NCBI GenBank assembly: GCA_017591395.1
Contig: WEDG01005348.1
Coordinates: 62,001 to 126,000 of the forward strand
Direction: 5' to 3'
DNA from: Schistocephalus solidus
Lineage: Eukaryota; Platyhelminthes; Cestoda; Diphyllobothriidea; Diphyllobothriidae
Length of the DNA stretch: 64,000 nt
The position numbers were made by a program, and so were the translations under genes. Numbering within the stretch: position 1 is the stretch's first letter; every line of letters begins with the position of its first letter. Below, in pieces: positions 46,446-59,548 of the stretch. Below the pieces are notes generated by a model, which was not told where the DNA came from, did not search any database, and was given only the letters and a program-made list of their open reading frames with translations.

Positions 46446-49400
46446 CTGAAAGATATCCGATAGCCAATACAAACGTTTAGAGATTTAATGGGTTCTGCCC
46501 TAAAAACCGAATAACAACAAAAGCAAAAACCATTGAAGAGAGTTGTTAGGACTATTTTCATGTCCAGTTTGGACTTATAGGCAGATGAGAACTGTTCACA
46601 AAGACGAGAAAGACTAGAATGACCATTTCCGGCTCATTAATAATCATCAGCCAGTCATACTCAAACACCAGGGGGTGCATCAACCGAGGATCGAACCCGT
46701 GACCTTTAGATCAGAAGCCTAACGCTCTAATCGACAGCATCATGGGTTCGTTGTCTTGCCGATTTGGATAGGAAATATTGACCTTTGTTGGTGAACGCTC
46801 ACTGATTGGTTGCGGGACACCTTCGTCCCGTTCTAACGTAGGAATAACTCTAGAACCCCGTCAGGAGCCGTACAGTGGCTATTATCAGGCAGACGAAAAT
46901 TGCGCAGTGGTGTAGAGTGCGGGACTTCAAATCAGCCGGTTGCCTCGGATGGTGCACAATCTGGGATTGAGTACGGCTGGCTGGTGAAGCTAATGAGCCA
47001 GAAATGGCCATTTCAGGCGCTAATGTCCTTGTTGGCAATTTTCTTTTGCCCATGATGACACTAGCCCCTGTACGGATGCTGGCGAGGCTTGAGAGTGAGC
47101 CCCGAGGCAGATCGGGACGATGGTGTCCTGTAACCGATCATTGAGCGTTCATTAACCAACTTCCAACTTATTTGTAGCCGTCAGTCAGGCCTACATCAAC
47201 ACAAAACGGAAAACATTTGAACCGGACATAGTTGTTAACTAATCTGAGGCTGTGCTTTTGTTCTAGGAAGTTGGCGTCCTGTTACCTGGGGTTGGGAACA
47301 TTCAAGGTATGAGAGAATGGCAGTAACGGACCTATTCTGATTGCAGAACGAATATGCGTGATCTGGGTTGCCACACACAAGTGAGCTTCAATAGATTCGC
47401 CTGCTATTGAAATAAACGGAACACTGTTACGAGTTAACCTATTGAGAGGACCTACGGTGTTTGCCGTCCAGACCTCGGAGAAAGGTTTTCTTCTCATTAG
47501 CGTAGGCTACAGTCTCAACTAATTAAAATAATCTTTCAAGTAGTTAAGTTTTTCAACGCGTTCATAATTTTAGCCTTTAACCGCAGAGCGACACATCCAA
47601 ACACCTTAATTGTACTAACAAGTCTAAATGTTTTTTTTCTCGTGTAAATACGTCTGGCTATTCAAACCAGCTGAGAAAAATTAAGAAACGCAAGTAATAC
47701 CGAAAAAATCGTTATTTCAAAAATTTCTGTTTATTCTCTCTGTTGGTATCTGAGAGGTTCGTGTTGCCTAGACTTCTGAACACCGCTGGCAAGAAACGTG
47801 AAGACATTTAAAAAAAAGTAATTTCAAAACAGATATGCTGTTTTTTATAAATACAAGCATATTTTCGGAAAGGGAAACTCTGAATTCACAGTTCAAATGC
47901 TGTAAGTGGATCCGCCTTCCATGAGCAGATTAAATCTGTTACAGCTTAAACAGTCTCCGTGTCATTTTTGTACAGTCAAGTGCTTACTGAACGGAATCCC
48001 ACCAAGGTAGGGTGTCAGGTTGCCTGGTCTGGATTTTTCTCTTTAAGTGTCAGTGACTAGTAAGCTGAACAATCGCACTCTTCTTCAAGGTCAACGCTGT
48101 CAACCGTTCCAGGAAAACATGTACGACTTGCCTTCTAAGCATCTAAGTCCGTGAACGGAATTTATCAACCGAAACGGAGAATTTTTGAGCAAATCTAATT
48201 GAGCAAGTATTGCGGAGTATAGTGCATCAGAGAGTGCATAGTATGTGTTGTAAAAACAGCAAAATATACAAGTAAAACCTCTAGCTATGATAAAATCTTT
48301 ATAGCTTTATAAGTAAGGACATATCTACCACTAGGTGCTACGCGTTTCGCGTTAGGCAAATCCGATAAGTAACCAATGCAGCGTGGTGCTGGTCTTAAAA
48401 GAGACCACTGTACATCATAAGGGCTGTAAGGGTGGCAAATAGTCATTAGTGCATTTATGCCAAACTGCAATGATATTTAGTACGTTCAGGAACATGACAT
48501 TTATGTCCCTGCCTTTTCGGGGTCTCACTCCTCTCTGCTGTGTTCGAGTGAGAATCTTTAAAGGTAGGCAAATACGCGTCTTGGTCCTGAGCTAACAATT
48601 TATTCTTCCAACATGTTTCCCAACACGCACCTGTTCGCTTTGATCGACAAGTATTTTATTTTTTTCCCTTAAGCATAGCACATGCATTCACGGGTCAAGT
48701 CAGTTTACTGTGAAGGCTATGCACTGCTTCATAATTTCCAACAACCCTCCCCAATGCGTTATCAATGCGTTGTATCATGCAATTTTATTTGAATACAAGC
48801 AAATTAGCCTTTACGTATGGCGTCATAGTAAACACTAAGTGGGTCCGGATCTCGCGAGTGTGTAGCCTAACCCGCTTTAGGAAATCATCAGCCAGCCAGT
48901 CCCACAGCCTTAAGGCCAGTTCGTTTCTTCAAGCGTTCATGGTAGCCATACTGGTGCAAGTTCAAATAAAATAAATATGCAGATGATTTGATTCAGTAAT
49001 TTTAAGCTAATCATATTTGGCTGATGCATGAATACAGTGTAATTTAATACTTTGGTTAGTGTTATTCGAGTCGCGTTTTTTGAAGTTGTTTTTTTAAAAT
49101 GGTTCTAGGAACTTCTGCCGAAGGTTAGGAAAAGGACTCGAGTCCCGATCAGAGTAGTTTTTGGTGTTGGAATTGCTTAAAGGCATCCTCGGGCCCGACA
49201 CGGGAATAGAAACGACCTCCCCCCCGTAGGACAACTGGCTTTGGGCTTATTTCTAGGATGGATCAATATAACCTTGTCCTGGCGCTAACCTTAATCCTAA
49301 TAACTCTAGAAATTAGGGTAGAACCAGTTATATTACGTACGGTTCCTTTTTCCGTGTACCGCTTGGGAAGGGTAAGCTTTCAGACGGGCTTCCAAGTCCA

Positions 49401-52400
49401 CGGAAAAAAAGGCGAGAAGAGGGCAAATGAGCAGCTGTGATTTGTGTGTCTACGAAGGACTGTTTTGATCTTGTTGGCTGTTGTAACTAGTGGTTTGCAC
49501 TCTCCCCCGTGAGTGCGTTGGATTTTGTGGGCGTTAAGGCGCCTCTCAGACGTGTGCATACACCGTCCGTCTATAAAGCACGTCTGGCATATGCGCATAT
49601 TTATTGCCTAGATCAGCCAACCATAAGCGCCTACAACTAAAGGAGGCGCTTACCAATCTGGCGCTGAATAGTTCTCACTTGCACGCACACACACACACAC
49701 CCACACTTAGTCATCTTCTCTTTGAAAGATGTGAGTGCAGGTCTAGAGCTGGCTGCCCGTTGAGGGTTCAGACCGCTACTAGGCTTCTGTACCGAAAACC
49801 CACCTACTGGCATCTGTCGTCTTCTCCAACAAACCGCCCTTATTTGCGACTGTCTTTGATGATGGGTTCGAGCGAGAACCCGAAACGTCTGGTCAATAAA
49901 CTTATCGTTCCAGCAATCTCATTTTCTCCTTCTGACCTTACTACTGCGATGATCCCCACGTAAACATTAAACAAATCAAACTTGGCGAACTTACTTAGAC
50001 CTATGAAGTAATATAAGTCTGTCAAAGTATAGCGGCTAAAGTTAAAACATGGGGAAGAGGTTAAGGGCATTCAAACATGTCGGACGTAATGATAGTCTAA
50101 ATCAGTGTCAAGGAATTATGCTTGCGCCTGTTAGTTTTGGCTCACCGTATATTCACAGCCTCCGCCATCTCAACTATCCACTGGCACAGCAACTTGAAGT
50201 CCATCGCCGAGGTTATAACTGAGTCATAATGCGTCTGAACGCTCTCAAATCCACCACATGACTGCTGTCCACCGTCCACGCTTCTTGAAGTATATTACTG
50301 TACAGGCATGAGGGTGAATAATCGAATACGTGTGTTCATTTAATTGGACTTCCCTGATTATTGTTGGCCGTTCAGATACACTTATTATCCTAAACGCTGG
50401 TTGATTCAAGGCCGATTTTCCCAGCTCAGCCAATTGTCGCAATGTCTTGCTCCTACATGATTGGATAACAGCCTTTATATTAATGGTGTGCCACTATTTG
50501 TAAAAGCAAAAGAAACTGTTTTGTTATTTTATTCCATTTAACGCACATAATTTTTTTGTCTTTCACATTTCCCTGATAATTAGTTAGATACCTTCCCGTA
50601 AAAGCCTGGACTAATAAACTGTTTTTTTGCGATACTTAACCATGTTCCCTGTTTCTAACAGCGAACGCTCTTACAATGCATATCTTCTCATCAAATCCTT
50701 GAATTTTAAGTTGACCATCGTGCTTGCCGTATAAAATGGCATCCACTCTAACATTTTCCCTGGAGACCGATAGATGCAGAATTTTTTTTATCAAGGTGGA
50801 GAAATGTTCGCGACTTCAAGGTCAGTAACAGTACCTTTTCGAGTACTCATTTTGAGGCATGCATAATTATAAAAGTTACGGTAGGACAGTAAAAGGCAAA
50901 AAAACAAGTACAGGCTGTAGAGGAAATTTTAAGGAGTTCTCCGGACATTCCAAATAAAAAGAAAGGAAATATGATCCACTTTTGAAGTCTAGGGACGAGA
51001 GCATGGTGAGATGTGTTTGTGCTTCGATGCTGTAACGCGTCGTGGTAGGATGCGAGTCGAACTTTGGTTAGGGCTATGTAAGACGCAGTTTAGCTCCGAG
51101 AAGCTGTAGCGTTCACGCAAACATATTCTGTGAGTAAAAGATGTATTTGGCTAGCCATGTCTAACACGTCAGCTGCTGGTATAATTTGTTCATGTGGAAA
51201 TCTGTATCATGGCCTGCAAACCTCATCAATTGGCAGTTCGTCATCGGGTTGTTTTTGTTGTGAGCAAACATCTTCCACAAAAGTTAGCCACAGCGTATAT
51301 GCATGAACATCTTTAAAAATGGACGTACCCACGGTTGGGAAGTAGGAACTATTTTGTTTTGTGGTCGCTGCAAGGAGATTCGGCCAGCGAACACACGAAT
51401 GTTTGCTCGAATTCTGTTATTGTGAGCATGTACCTGCGACGAAGCTAAGATCAAGTTCATTGAGAAGCAAATTTTTCGCCTTTAAGTCAAGGACAGACTG
51501 AATTCTAAGGTCTCATATTTACAAGTTCACCTGTTCCTGTGAAGTTACTATATTGGTCAGATGACTGGGCATTCACCTTGGTGGGTATGAGAGCACTGTT
51601 CGTATTAGCTCAATCTGGATGTGAGCAATTCCAACTTCAGAGCAGTTACGGCGCTTCTGTTTAACCGTGGCCTCAGGGTAGACGTCAAACAAGTGCCATC
51701 TACATTTACCAGCGAGAAACTAAAATTCCCACGGTGGTGGATTTTTGGCGACTGCTGAGACGATGACCACAAAATTACAGAACCCGGTCTTTCTTACAAG
51801 CCCTCCAGCTATCCTGGTTCAAGCTGGGGCCCCACACGTTTTAACTCACATTCCTACTCGCATGCGAGCACGTCACGTTTCAAAGATGAAATAAAAACAC
51901 ACCTCACAAAAATCCGTCTCCACCTGTAGAATTTGACACCAGATCCTCATTCCTTCCTTTTTGAGTATTCAAACAGCACTCAACCCTCTCCATCATCCTT
52001 TTTCTTGATTTGCTTTGCACTCTTCAATAATCCCATCGTAACGTACATTATTCTACAATTCTGACATGAGTTACCTGAAATATGCTGATTCCGGTTTTGA
52101 GTTCATGGGTAGCGTTGACTTGGGTAGCGTTGCAAAACTCGAAATTGTCCAACTAAGATTTTAACATTTTATCGTCTTAAGATAACTGCTCAATGCGTTT
52201 TCTCGAAAATGCAAAGCTTAGGCTTTGTGAAATCTACCCTTAATCAACCAAAATGCCTGCCAACTCCCAAAAAACTACCCGTGTACTCGTGCTGCATTGT
52301 GACTGTATTGTGACTCAGTTGTCTTCCCAACGAAATCTTGTAGTCAGTCCATAAAAAACGGGTTTTTTATTAGAAGACGGGGTGGCTTTTAGCCTAACGA

Positions 52401-53039
52401 GAACAGATGATGGTCACAAAAGTCGGTCCTATAGAAAATCAGCTTACGTTTGCATCAGCCGGTGGTGGCAGCACTGAAGGACCGACACTCTGACTTCTTC
52501 GTTCACCCAGGCACAGTCGTTTCGCTGAAATCCTGACTGCAGGTGACACCGATTCTGCAGTACGCTGTCCAAACGCATGAATTCCTCCATCCACGGAGCC
52601 CGGGATCCTGGCGCTTGCGCTGAATCCCCCGACTGAAGCAGTGGTGACCCTGGGAGGCTGCAAGTTCACTGACACCTTATTGACTGCCCTCTCACAGCTA
52701 GCGCGATGGTTGATTTGGCTGGGCGCTGCGGGGTATTGGCTAAGGTAGCCAAGAACATTAGAAATCATGCAGTGATTTTCATGATTCGGCCTTAAACGCA
52801 GGTTACTTCTCTCATTTTGCACATTATCTGGGGCATTTACGTACCTACTGCTCGCTTCGTACGAACTTGGAGCATCCCGGGGCTTGTTTGCGCCCGCAAT
52901 GTGCATATTAGTGTCTTTGCGTAAATGATTTGCGCTGGACAGAAGTTTTGGGATAGATAAAAGATTTGCTAAAGCGATTTCAAGATTCTTGTTTGAGGCT
53001 TCGTTGACCGCAGTCGACACAGATGGGCGGGAGTTGTGT
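45855..53039 (-). CDS. Unrecognised multi-exon gene, C-terminal part
   Basis: Two minus-strand exons (53039-52448 and 46445-45855) with good splice sites and matching phase join to about 393 codons ending in TGA. I do not recognise the protein. The upstream half is Ser/Asn/Ala/Pro-rich and looks disordered. The downstream half has a more globular stretch (about residues 30-130 of the last exon, QKFILGRVSSNEDICIQTE and following), then a Pro-rich tail. No transmembrane helix or signal peptide is visible. Upstream candidates at 57904-57871 and 59548-59370 could continue it. Codon-scale composition and frame agreement support a real gene; function is unknown. Confidence 0.7.
46615..46865 (-). 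mobile_element. tRNA-SINE copy, minus strand
   Basis: Read on the minus strand: an end segment (46828-46786, CGGGACGAAGGTGTCCCGC), a tRNA-like head (about 46745-46675) with B box GGGTTCGATCC (plus-strand 46688-46698), then the body with CTGATGA, GAGCCGGAAATGG and GTCTTTGTGAAC. The order is tail, head, body, as in the SINE at 1 kb. Confidence 0.75.
46905..47160 (+). mobile_element. tRNA-SINE copy, plus strand
   Basis: A degenerate tRNA-like start (GTGGTGTAGAGTGCGGGAC), then the body CTAATGAGCCAGAAATGGCC and TGTCCTTGTTGGCAATT, ending GATCGGGACGATGGTGTCC, CGATCATTGAGCGTTCATTA. This tail is the inverted match of 46786-46828, so the two copies form an inverted pair about 250 bp each. Confidence 0.75.
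47170..49260. other. Non-coding stretch within the intron of the unknown gene
   Basis: AT-rich; nothing recognised. Confidence 0.35.
49265..49340. repeat. CCTAA-type tract
   Basis: GCGCTAACCTTAATCCTAAT and an A-rich remnant, preceded near 49195-49235 by GACACGGGAATAG and a CCCCCC run resembling the inverse of the conserved tail. Confidence 0.5.
49850..49895 (+). repeat. Hammerhead-like motif with perfect 6-bp stem II
   Basis: TTGATGA at 49856-49862 (consensus CTGATGA), stem GGGTTC (49864-49869) / GAACCC (49876-49881), GAAAC at 49882-49886, and GGTC at 49891-49894, followed by AATAAA. AC/GT could close a minimal two-pair stem III around GTCTG. The flank GACTGTCTTTGATGATGG is shared with 56013-56065 on the other strand, so this is a dispersed element. 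Confidence 0.55.
49970..52430. other. Non-coding stretch within the intron of the unknown gene
   Basis: AT-rich, with no exon or repeat family recognised. Confidence 0.35.
52448..53039 (-). CDS. Unknown gene, internal exon of 592 nt
   Basis: Strong acceptor (TTTGTTTCTTTTAG) before 53039 and donor AAC/GTAAGC after 52448. One base of a split codon plus 197 codons, leaving in phase 0, which matches the exon at 46445. Reads HNSRPSVSTAVNEASNK at the start and LPPPADAN at the end, Ser/Asn/Ala-rich with Arg-Ser patches (RRSQSVGPS) that would suit phosphorylation. No known domain recognised. The frame stays open further upstream to 53251, but the splice site argues that the exon starts at 53039. Confidence 0.72.
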
Positions 53040-53049
53040 CTAAAAGAAA

Positions 53050-56000
53050 CAAACGGATGAAATACCAGACTTCTGAGAAGGACGTTGAAGGTGCAAAGTG
53101 CATGCTTCACAGCGAGCTTCTCTTGAGTTTTTCCAAATGCATATAATAAGGATGCTAGTAAATTGCAGCTTTGGCACAAATATGATTGGCTGGATTGTCG
53201 TGACCCCATGGAGACTCTGTCTTCGTCCTGGTTATTACTACTACACTTCAACCCTTTATAAATCCGTATACTCTGTTCCTACTACTTATGCTACTTCATT
53301 CCCTGTCAGGGAACCTCAATTGGGCTTCACCCTAAGGACACTACCTCCTTCAAAATCCTCGCTAAATACATTTCCCTGCATCGGCGCCTAAAGTAACATC
53401 CCCCGGCGCCGGACAAAATTCTTGCCGGAGTGCCTTATTCTAGATGGGTGGGGGTGTCTCCAATCCTCAAAACTGCCGAAATTTGAGAAAAGGACAGGTA
53501 AATAAAAATGGTCGCATTTGGCGACCACGTTAGATATGGGCTATAATTCGTATTTAAGTGATACGCTGGGGCATTCCAATTTTTTGAGCAGTATTACAGA
53601 CTCACTCATAAAGCCAATATGTGCTTAATGCAGCCATTTTTTTCCTGAAAAACATGAAAATTAATTGAATTTAATTGTTCAGAAGGACCAAACTTTTGAT
53701 TTTTTGTTTTAAAAAGTTGGTAAGTTTTGGATAGCTTAAACCTTTTGTGACATTTACATTAGTTTAGGTGCATCATGCTCTTTTTCATGCTTTATGGTAG
53801 GTCGTCTATCATGCAGACACACACTACTATAAGGTAGTCTCGCCTTTTATTCTATTTGGTAAAGACGGACACATTAAACCACAGACTATTTCCTCACTTT
53901 ATGCGTAGCATAAAAAGTTGCGAAAGCATGAGGTGACACATATTCAAGCACAGGCAGTCTGCGTATCTACAGTTGAAATTGTGAGAAAGAAAAAACATTA
54001 TTTTGTATCTTCCGGTGGAATGTCTGCGCGAAGCCCATTCCCCATAAATTACTGTGAAAAAAGACAATGTCAGAACTTTTGCTGCCAGCTCCTTGCCGTA
54101 AGGTGTTCGGTTTGGAAGTTGTTCACTGGACGTTTAAGAGCATTCGTCACTTGTGAGCTTTGCTATACTTCTAGGCTTCCGATGACGCGCTATTGCAAAC
54201 TGTCCTTCACCAAGAAGGATTTTAGTAAATGCCTGCTTTTGTTTTACATTAGCTTTAAATAATTTGCAAATACGTGTGCCTGCTTATGATTCTCAGTTCA
54301 AAATTGTACATGCACATCCGCCTTATGTTCTGCTCTGAGAGTTTTTTGTTTATTATCAGGCCAAAATCAACTCACGTACCTGTCGCTCGGCACTGTCAAT
54401 CGTTCTGGTGCAGGTTTTGAGATGGCGGTGAACGTGATCAAAAAAAGGTTTTATAATTTCCTGATATGAAATGTAGGGGTCAAACAGAATGTTAGATAGA
54501 CTGAGGTGTCATCGGTAATGTGATGGGCTTATTTTCTCGGATAAGAAAACGAACTGTGTGCTTAAAAACCCTACACCTTGTTGTGGTTTCGGTTCTTCCT
54601 TAGGAGTAAGGGGAAAATTTGATGATGTGTCCGACGCATTCCATAAGGAGGTTGTTCATTAGTCTCCTTATGAAATTAAACCGAAATTTCCAAAGTTTTT
54701 GCTGTCTATATCTGGGATGCACAAAGAATTCTAATGTCATTGTAGCGAAACGACATGAAGATTCATTCTTTTATCTACTATTACCATAACTAAATTTGGC
54801 TACTTAACGTCGTTACGTTTTCGGGTCTCACAGTTGTAACTAATGTCTGCTTTGTTTGAATGAAACCTTGGTTTTCGTTTGTTCTTAGAATTTCTACACT
54901 ACTGGTTATTAACTTTCCCTGAAGCAAATTCTATAGGTAAGCCTTAAGGCGCACCTCGTTGGAAATCGCAAAAGATATGAGTTACGTCGCGTACTTGTTG
55001 GGCGCTCGAATGTCCTAACTGACGCATCGGAATTTGTGACCACCGCGTGGGTAGTCCGCTGATGTTGTCGTTGTGCAAGTCGGATGAGTTCCTTAAATCT
55101 TTAGACAGAAAGAGACAATTACGATCCAAACCCTTTCATCCCTGTCTCCTTCAGTAAGTCTCAACGTCCAGTTTTGGTGATTAACCTTGTCGAAGTTGCA
55201 AGGTTTCATTCCTAGTTCATATTACAGAATGCCCTAATTGAGGATATAAATAATCAGTGCCGATAATGCCTTTCCTGCGAAGCGCCTAATTCCCATGTAC
55301 ATTTCCCAGTAGATGGGGAAATTTGTTTATTTATGCGACTTAATAAACAACCACATGTGCCTCGTTTGCTCGTTTACAATGGCAGATACAGCCTGCAGCT
55401 GTGTATTTTAATAGCATGTAAAATATCAAGTTCGCACGGTAGTAAAGTCAGATGAAATGCAAATATAATCAATAAAAATATCTAAGGCCTTTTATTATTC
55501 ACTGAATTCTATCTAAGATCTGGCAAGTTAAGCAGTGAAAAGGACCATATAGAGGCATCATGTTCGATGTGTTACGAGAGACACGGACACCTAAATAGCA
55601 TATGAAGGCCGCGAAACTATTATATTGTCTTGTGTGGTAATCCATATGCTAAGTGGGGTCATAGCATCTCATTTGATCTAAATGTCAGATGTCTCACACC
55701 TATGGAACCGCTTTAAACTGTGAATGTCAATCGAAATCAGACAATAGAAATTATGTTAAAAACAAAGGAAGTACCCATCTCATCTCGAGTTTATATGCAT
55801 TTTTCGCAGAACGATTAATTTCAACTAACGACGTGATATATGCCTAACCCTACCAGAGCAAGTCAGCTATTTTTAAAATTTAGCCAGGCAGGGCACTATT
55901 TCAGTCGTCGGCTTCTTTAAGTAGGTTTTTTCTTATAGAAGCGAAGAGGCTAGTTTCAGGAATTAGTCGTGAATAGGAGACATAATCACTAGAACAAGAG
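53050..56000. other. Non-coding stretch upstream of the 592-nt exon
   Basis: Small frames only. If the gene continues to 59.5 kb, this is intron. Confidence 0.35.
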
Positions 56001-56012
56001 TTTATTAGCCCG

Positions 56013-56065
56013 TAATTTCGGATTCTCACCCAATTCCATCATCAAAGACAGTCAAATAGGGGTAT
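56013..56065 (-). repeat. Hammerhead-like motif, degenerate copy
   Basis: On the minus strand: TATTTGACTGTCTTTGATGA, then TGGAATT..GAATCC and GAAATTAC, followed by CTAATAAAC. Same family and flank as 49850-49895. Confidence 0.5.
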
Positions 56066-56069
56066 TGGA

Positions 56070-57025
56070 GTACCCAGGTTTTGTATTATTTAAAAGATTA
56101 AGTTGCTATGCAACTAACTAGCAACTACATACTATCAATTTTGCAGAACCTGGGCAACTCAATACCCTTATCTGAAAAAGCTTTGTGTTAACGGCAAGGT
56201 TTTGCTTACCATAACCTACACGGGTCGCTTAATATGGATTACAGTTTCGTGGTCTTCAAATCCAATACATTTTGACGGACGAGCCCCAAAGCACAATATG
56301 ATAATTGAGTCACGTAACCACTAAGTAAGTGCTCAACTACCATTACTAATATTCTCAATGGAAACCGACAAGACAATGAGCTCTTAGCGCAGTGGGAACG
56401 AGCATCTATATAGGACACTGCAAACACTTGCGCTTAAAAATTCCCATGTCAGAGGTGGATATGAAGGATTATATAAATACATCTACCCTTAGCATAGAAA
56501 AATTCCATACAAATGGCGTCTTTTCGATTTGTTCACATGCACTAACTAAGGGAAGGGTAGATGCGTGGACAGAAATAAAGAATCCAAAAATTTCATTAAG
56601 TCTATTTGAAAGATACCATATTCGATATTTTTTGCGGTTCAAATCTAAAGCTGAGTCAAGTGGTAACTATAACCTTAACTGTGATGAAACAAACATGCAG
56701 TCGGCCACAAATGCCCCGGATTAAGTTTCTTCAGGCTTCCACATTAAGGACGATTTTTTCTTGACAGTTTATAGCGGCTGTTAAGTATTAGGTTCTCAAA
56801 ACTGTATGATGCTTGGTCCTAAGGCCTTAGTAGCTGGATCGTCTGTCAATTGGGGACGTTCTTTATTATCTGCTAAAATCGATACGAAAGAAGCAAAAGG
56901 AGAACCCTTAATTAGTTTTTACCCATGATTATCTACTCAATTACATCAGCAAGATATTTATGCACTGCAACTTTGAGCGAAACCTTATCGAAGAAAAAAG
57001 AAGAAATAGGCACGGATACTGACAC
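56070..57025. other. Non-coding stretch
   Basis: Nothing recognised. CCTGGGTA/TACCCAGG-type words near 56074 and 56150 may be a short inverted pair. Confidence 0.3.
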
Positions 57026-57029
57026 CATC

Positions 57030-57075
57030 GTTTTAACAGCGTAGGCTTTCTGACTCGCATGGAAGCCCATCATCA
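57030..57075 (-). repeat. Hammerhead-like motif
   Basis: On the minus strand: CTCTGATGATGGGCTTCC, then GCGAGTCAGAAAGC. CTGATGA and GAAA are intact and a weak GGCTT/GAGTC stem is possible. Confidence 0.45.
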
Positions 57076-57870
57076 GAGACGATGAGATTGCAAGAAGTGA
57101 GTAGTCTCGCAATAAACCAGGAAGGAAAAGAGTGGGGATGGGTAATATGCGGGATCGGGCTGCGCATTTGCCGTCAAACACACAGCGTTCTGACCGTGTT
57201 TTTAGTTATTAAAGTATCCGGTATGCGTGTATTCGTCTTCTTTAATCCGTAAATTTACTTAAACTTAATGCGAATGTGACTCATTTAGGGCATTGAACCT
57301 TCCTCTGTCAAAAGAGTGGTTTTGTCATTATCTGAGAGGTTTACTGAGCTCATAAGAGGTTTCAGATATGTTCAGATCTACCTTGAAAGCACAAGTTAAT
57401 CATTCAGCCGAAACGTATTCGTTTATGTGGTCAGTTTGCTCAAACACATGTAAGCTTACCTTTAATCGCTTTGCGCATTTAATCGATATTTCAGGTGGCT
57501 CTCCTGCATCTCACATGTTAACATAAAAACACTTTTCTCTTAAAATGCACGTTTCGAGGAAAATTGACACAAGAGCCTTTTTCGGAGTTTTTTATTGAGG
57601 GAGGATTTTTTTGTTCCCCAGAAGTTATCGTTGTTTTAAATGGACTAATTACGATACAAAATATACGGAAATAATCCCTCTTTAATACAGATACGTATCC
57701 TTCTTTTAAAATAAGTCTCTGAACCGTATTTTCCAGTATCATTCCTGGACATTTGATACGTAGAAGCCCGTAAATGTGCATTCATTGGTTATTCATACAG
57801 ACAACGGGGCGAGTGGTGTGCAAGCGATGAGCGGGCGAGGGAAGATTTCTCTCAAACTGCCGTCTCAAAC

Positions 57871-57904
57871 CGATACGACGACGATGAGAGGTCGGACCGA
57901 GATC
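57871..57904 (-). CDS. Possible 34-nt exon of the unknown gene
   Basis: Acceptor after a long pyrimidine tract (GCATGCCCAG) at 57905, weak donor GTTTGA. In the phase required by both the 59548-59370 and 53039-52448 exons it reads SRSDLSSSSY with split codons at each end, and its length satisfies the frame between them. The donor is poor, so this is speculative. Confidence 0.2.
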
Positions 57905-57909
57905 CTGGG

Positions 57910-59360
57910 CATGCGGGCATGCAAAGCAAAAGAAAGGAAAACATGATTCAGTAAAGTCAGCTAGTAAAGAGGTGGATGCACAACACTGGGAAGGACGGTC
58001 CACTTGAGGTCGCTCCTGACTTACCTGGGCTCTGGAGCGAAGGGGTTTACTGGTTGGGTCTGCACACATGGCCACCAGCAACGCTTACCTGTGTAAGCAT
58101 CATAAATTTGAAGTGTGTTGAGTTTCATGAGATAGTAACTGGAACAAAATGCGTCCACACCGGCAAAGCCAATGCTATTAGCATTCAAGGTCATGCAGCA
58201 TTTGCGTCAAGCACATATGAAATCGGCAAGATATGGCGCCTTATGTAGGGTCAAGAGGACCAAGATTATAGGGAGCAAGGGAAACCAAACGTATATCCTC
58301 TACGTGAATTTAAATTATATGAATGGCAGACGATTGCAAGGTATGCATGCGTGTTTGACTGGTAAAATGTTTATCCAAATGACTATCCAGAGGCAGATTT
58401 ATCTTGGACGAGCTAGCAAAAAACCTAGCTCGAAAAACACGGCCATTACTCCTGTATTCCTTAGTTAGTATCCGCAGCCGATTTTCGCCCGACGTATTCA
58501 TTAGCCATAGAAGTTTTGATTCACCAGTTTAACCTAGCAGAGACCAATCATAGTCTTGAAGTTGGACGTGCAATCTAATAAGTGGCTTTCTTGTTGGACG
58601 TGAAAAACCAACCTAAACGTATCTTACTCCAAATGCCGGAACCATGGCTTCTGAATTCGCTATACCCACACGCAATCATGGATAAAACTTTGATTAGTAC
58701 CTAACATTGATATGCCTTCATTCAGTACAAAAACGATAAGTAAAGGACTAAGCAGCGGGCTGGCTGCGTTACACATTGCGTAGTCTTCGGGGAAAGATTT
58801 CATTCTTAATGATAGCAAGATGGAATTTCTTCCGTGAATTTATAAAAGCATTTGGGCTTAATTTTCGCCTTTCGCGTAATTGGGTCTTACATAAATCTAG
58901 CATATGGGTAGAATTTATTAAACTTACGGACACAGCGTTGGGCAAACTCGGAAACTAGTCCATTTACCGGATTCCAGTTCGCTTCCTCCACGAAATTTTG
59001 ACTACAAACAAAGTTATGTTTACAATCTTGGATTCTCCAATTCAGCTTGACATATTGTATTTGCTTAGCATGCCAAATACTCAATAATAACTCTAAATGG
59101 TGTCAAGGTTACTCGTGATAAACGTAAAGAGTTTTCGATTTACATCACCAAATGGTAGCTTTTGATTTTAAAATTTATCAAAATAAAGAAGCCTGATACC
59201 TGAAAGAACCGAAGTTACTTTCCTTAACAGGGAACTCTCACAATTCCCCTTGATTGGATTTTTGTTACTGATACACTAGGTCTCAGTGCTCATGCATGAA
59301 TTGGCGCCTGGCATGCATGCGATCTCAGCTGAAATCTACGGACATGCTGTTGCTATTTGA
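57910..59360. other. Non-coding stretch
   Basis: Nothing recognised. Confidence 0.35.
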
Positions 59361-59369
59361 TGAACCCAC

Positions 59370-59548
59370 CGTCCGATGAGGCCTTTCGATTAACGGCTGC
59401 TTCCACAGCTGCCGTGGCAGCGGTAGCCAGGCTCAGGGCTTCCGCGTAAGCCGATTGTGGGCTCAGGGTATGTGATCCAGACTTGATTGGCAAAAAAGAG
59501 GTGGACTGGAATCCCTGTAGTGGGATGTCCAGACTTGGTTTGGGCGGC
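59370..59548 (-). CDS. Probable exon of the unknown gene (or a neighbour)
   Basis: Acceptor CCCTTCACAG before 59548, donor GAC G/GTGGGT after 59370. The favoured frame reads PPKPSLDIPLQGFQS at the start and ends SLATAATAAVEAAVNRKASS: Pro/Ser-rich, then an Ala-rich probable helix. GC is above the flanks. The exon leaves one base of a codon, while the exon at 53039 needs two, so at least one exon must lie between them if they belong together. A second frame through the same bases is also open, which lowers confidence. Confidence 0.45.

Larger units (their letters stand above)
46446..52447 (-). other. 6-kb intron of the unknown gene, repeat-bearing
   Basis: Between the two exons. Contains the inverted SINE pair (46615-47160), a CCTAA tract (49265-49340) and a hammerhead-like motif (49850-49895). 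The rest is AT-rich. Confidence 0.6.
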
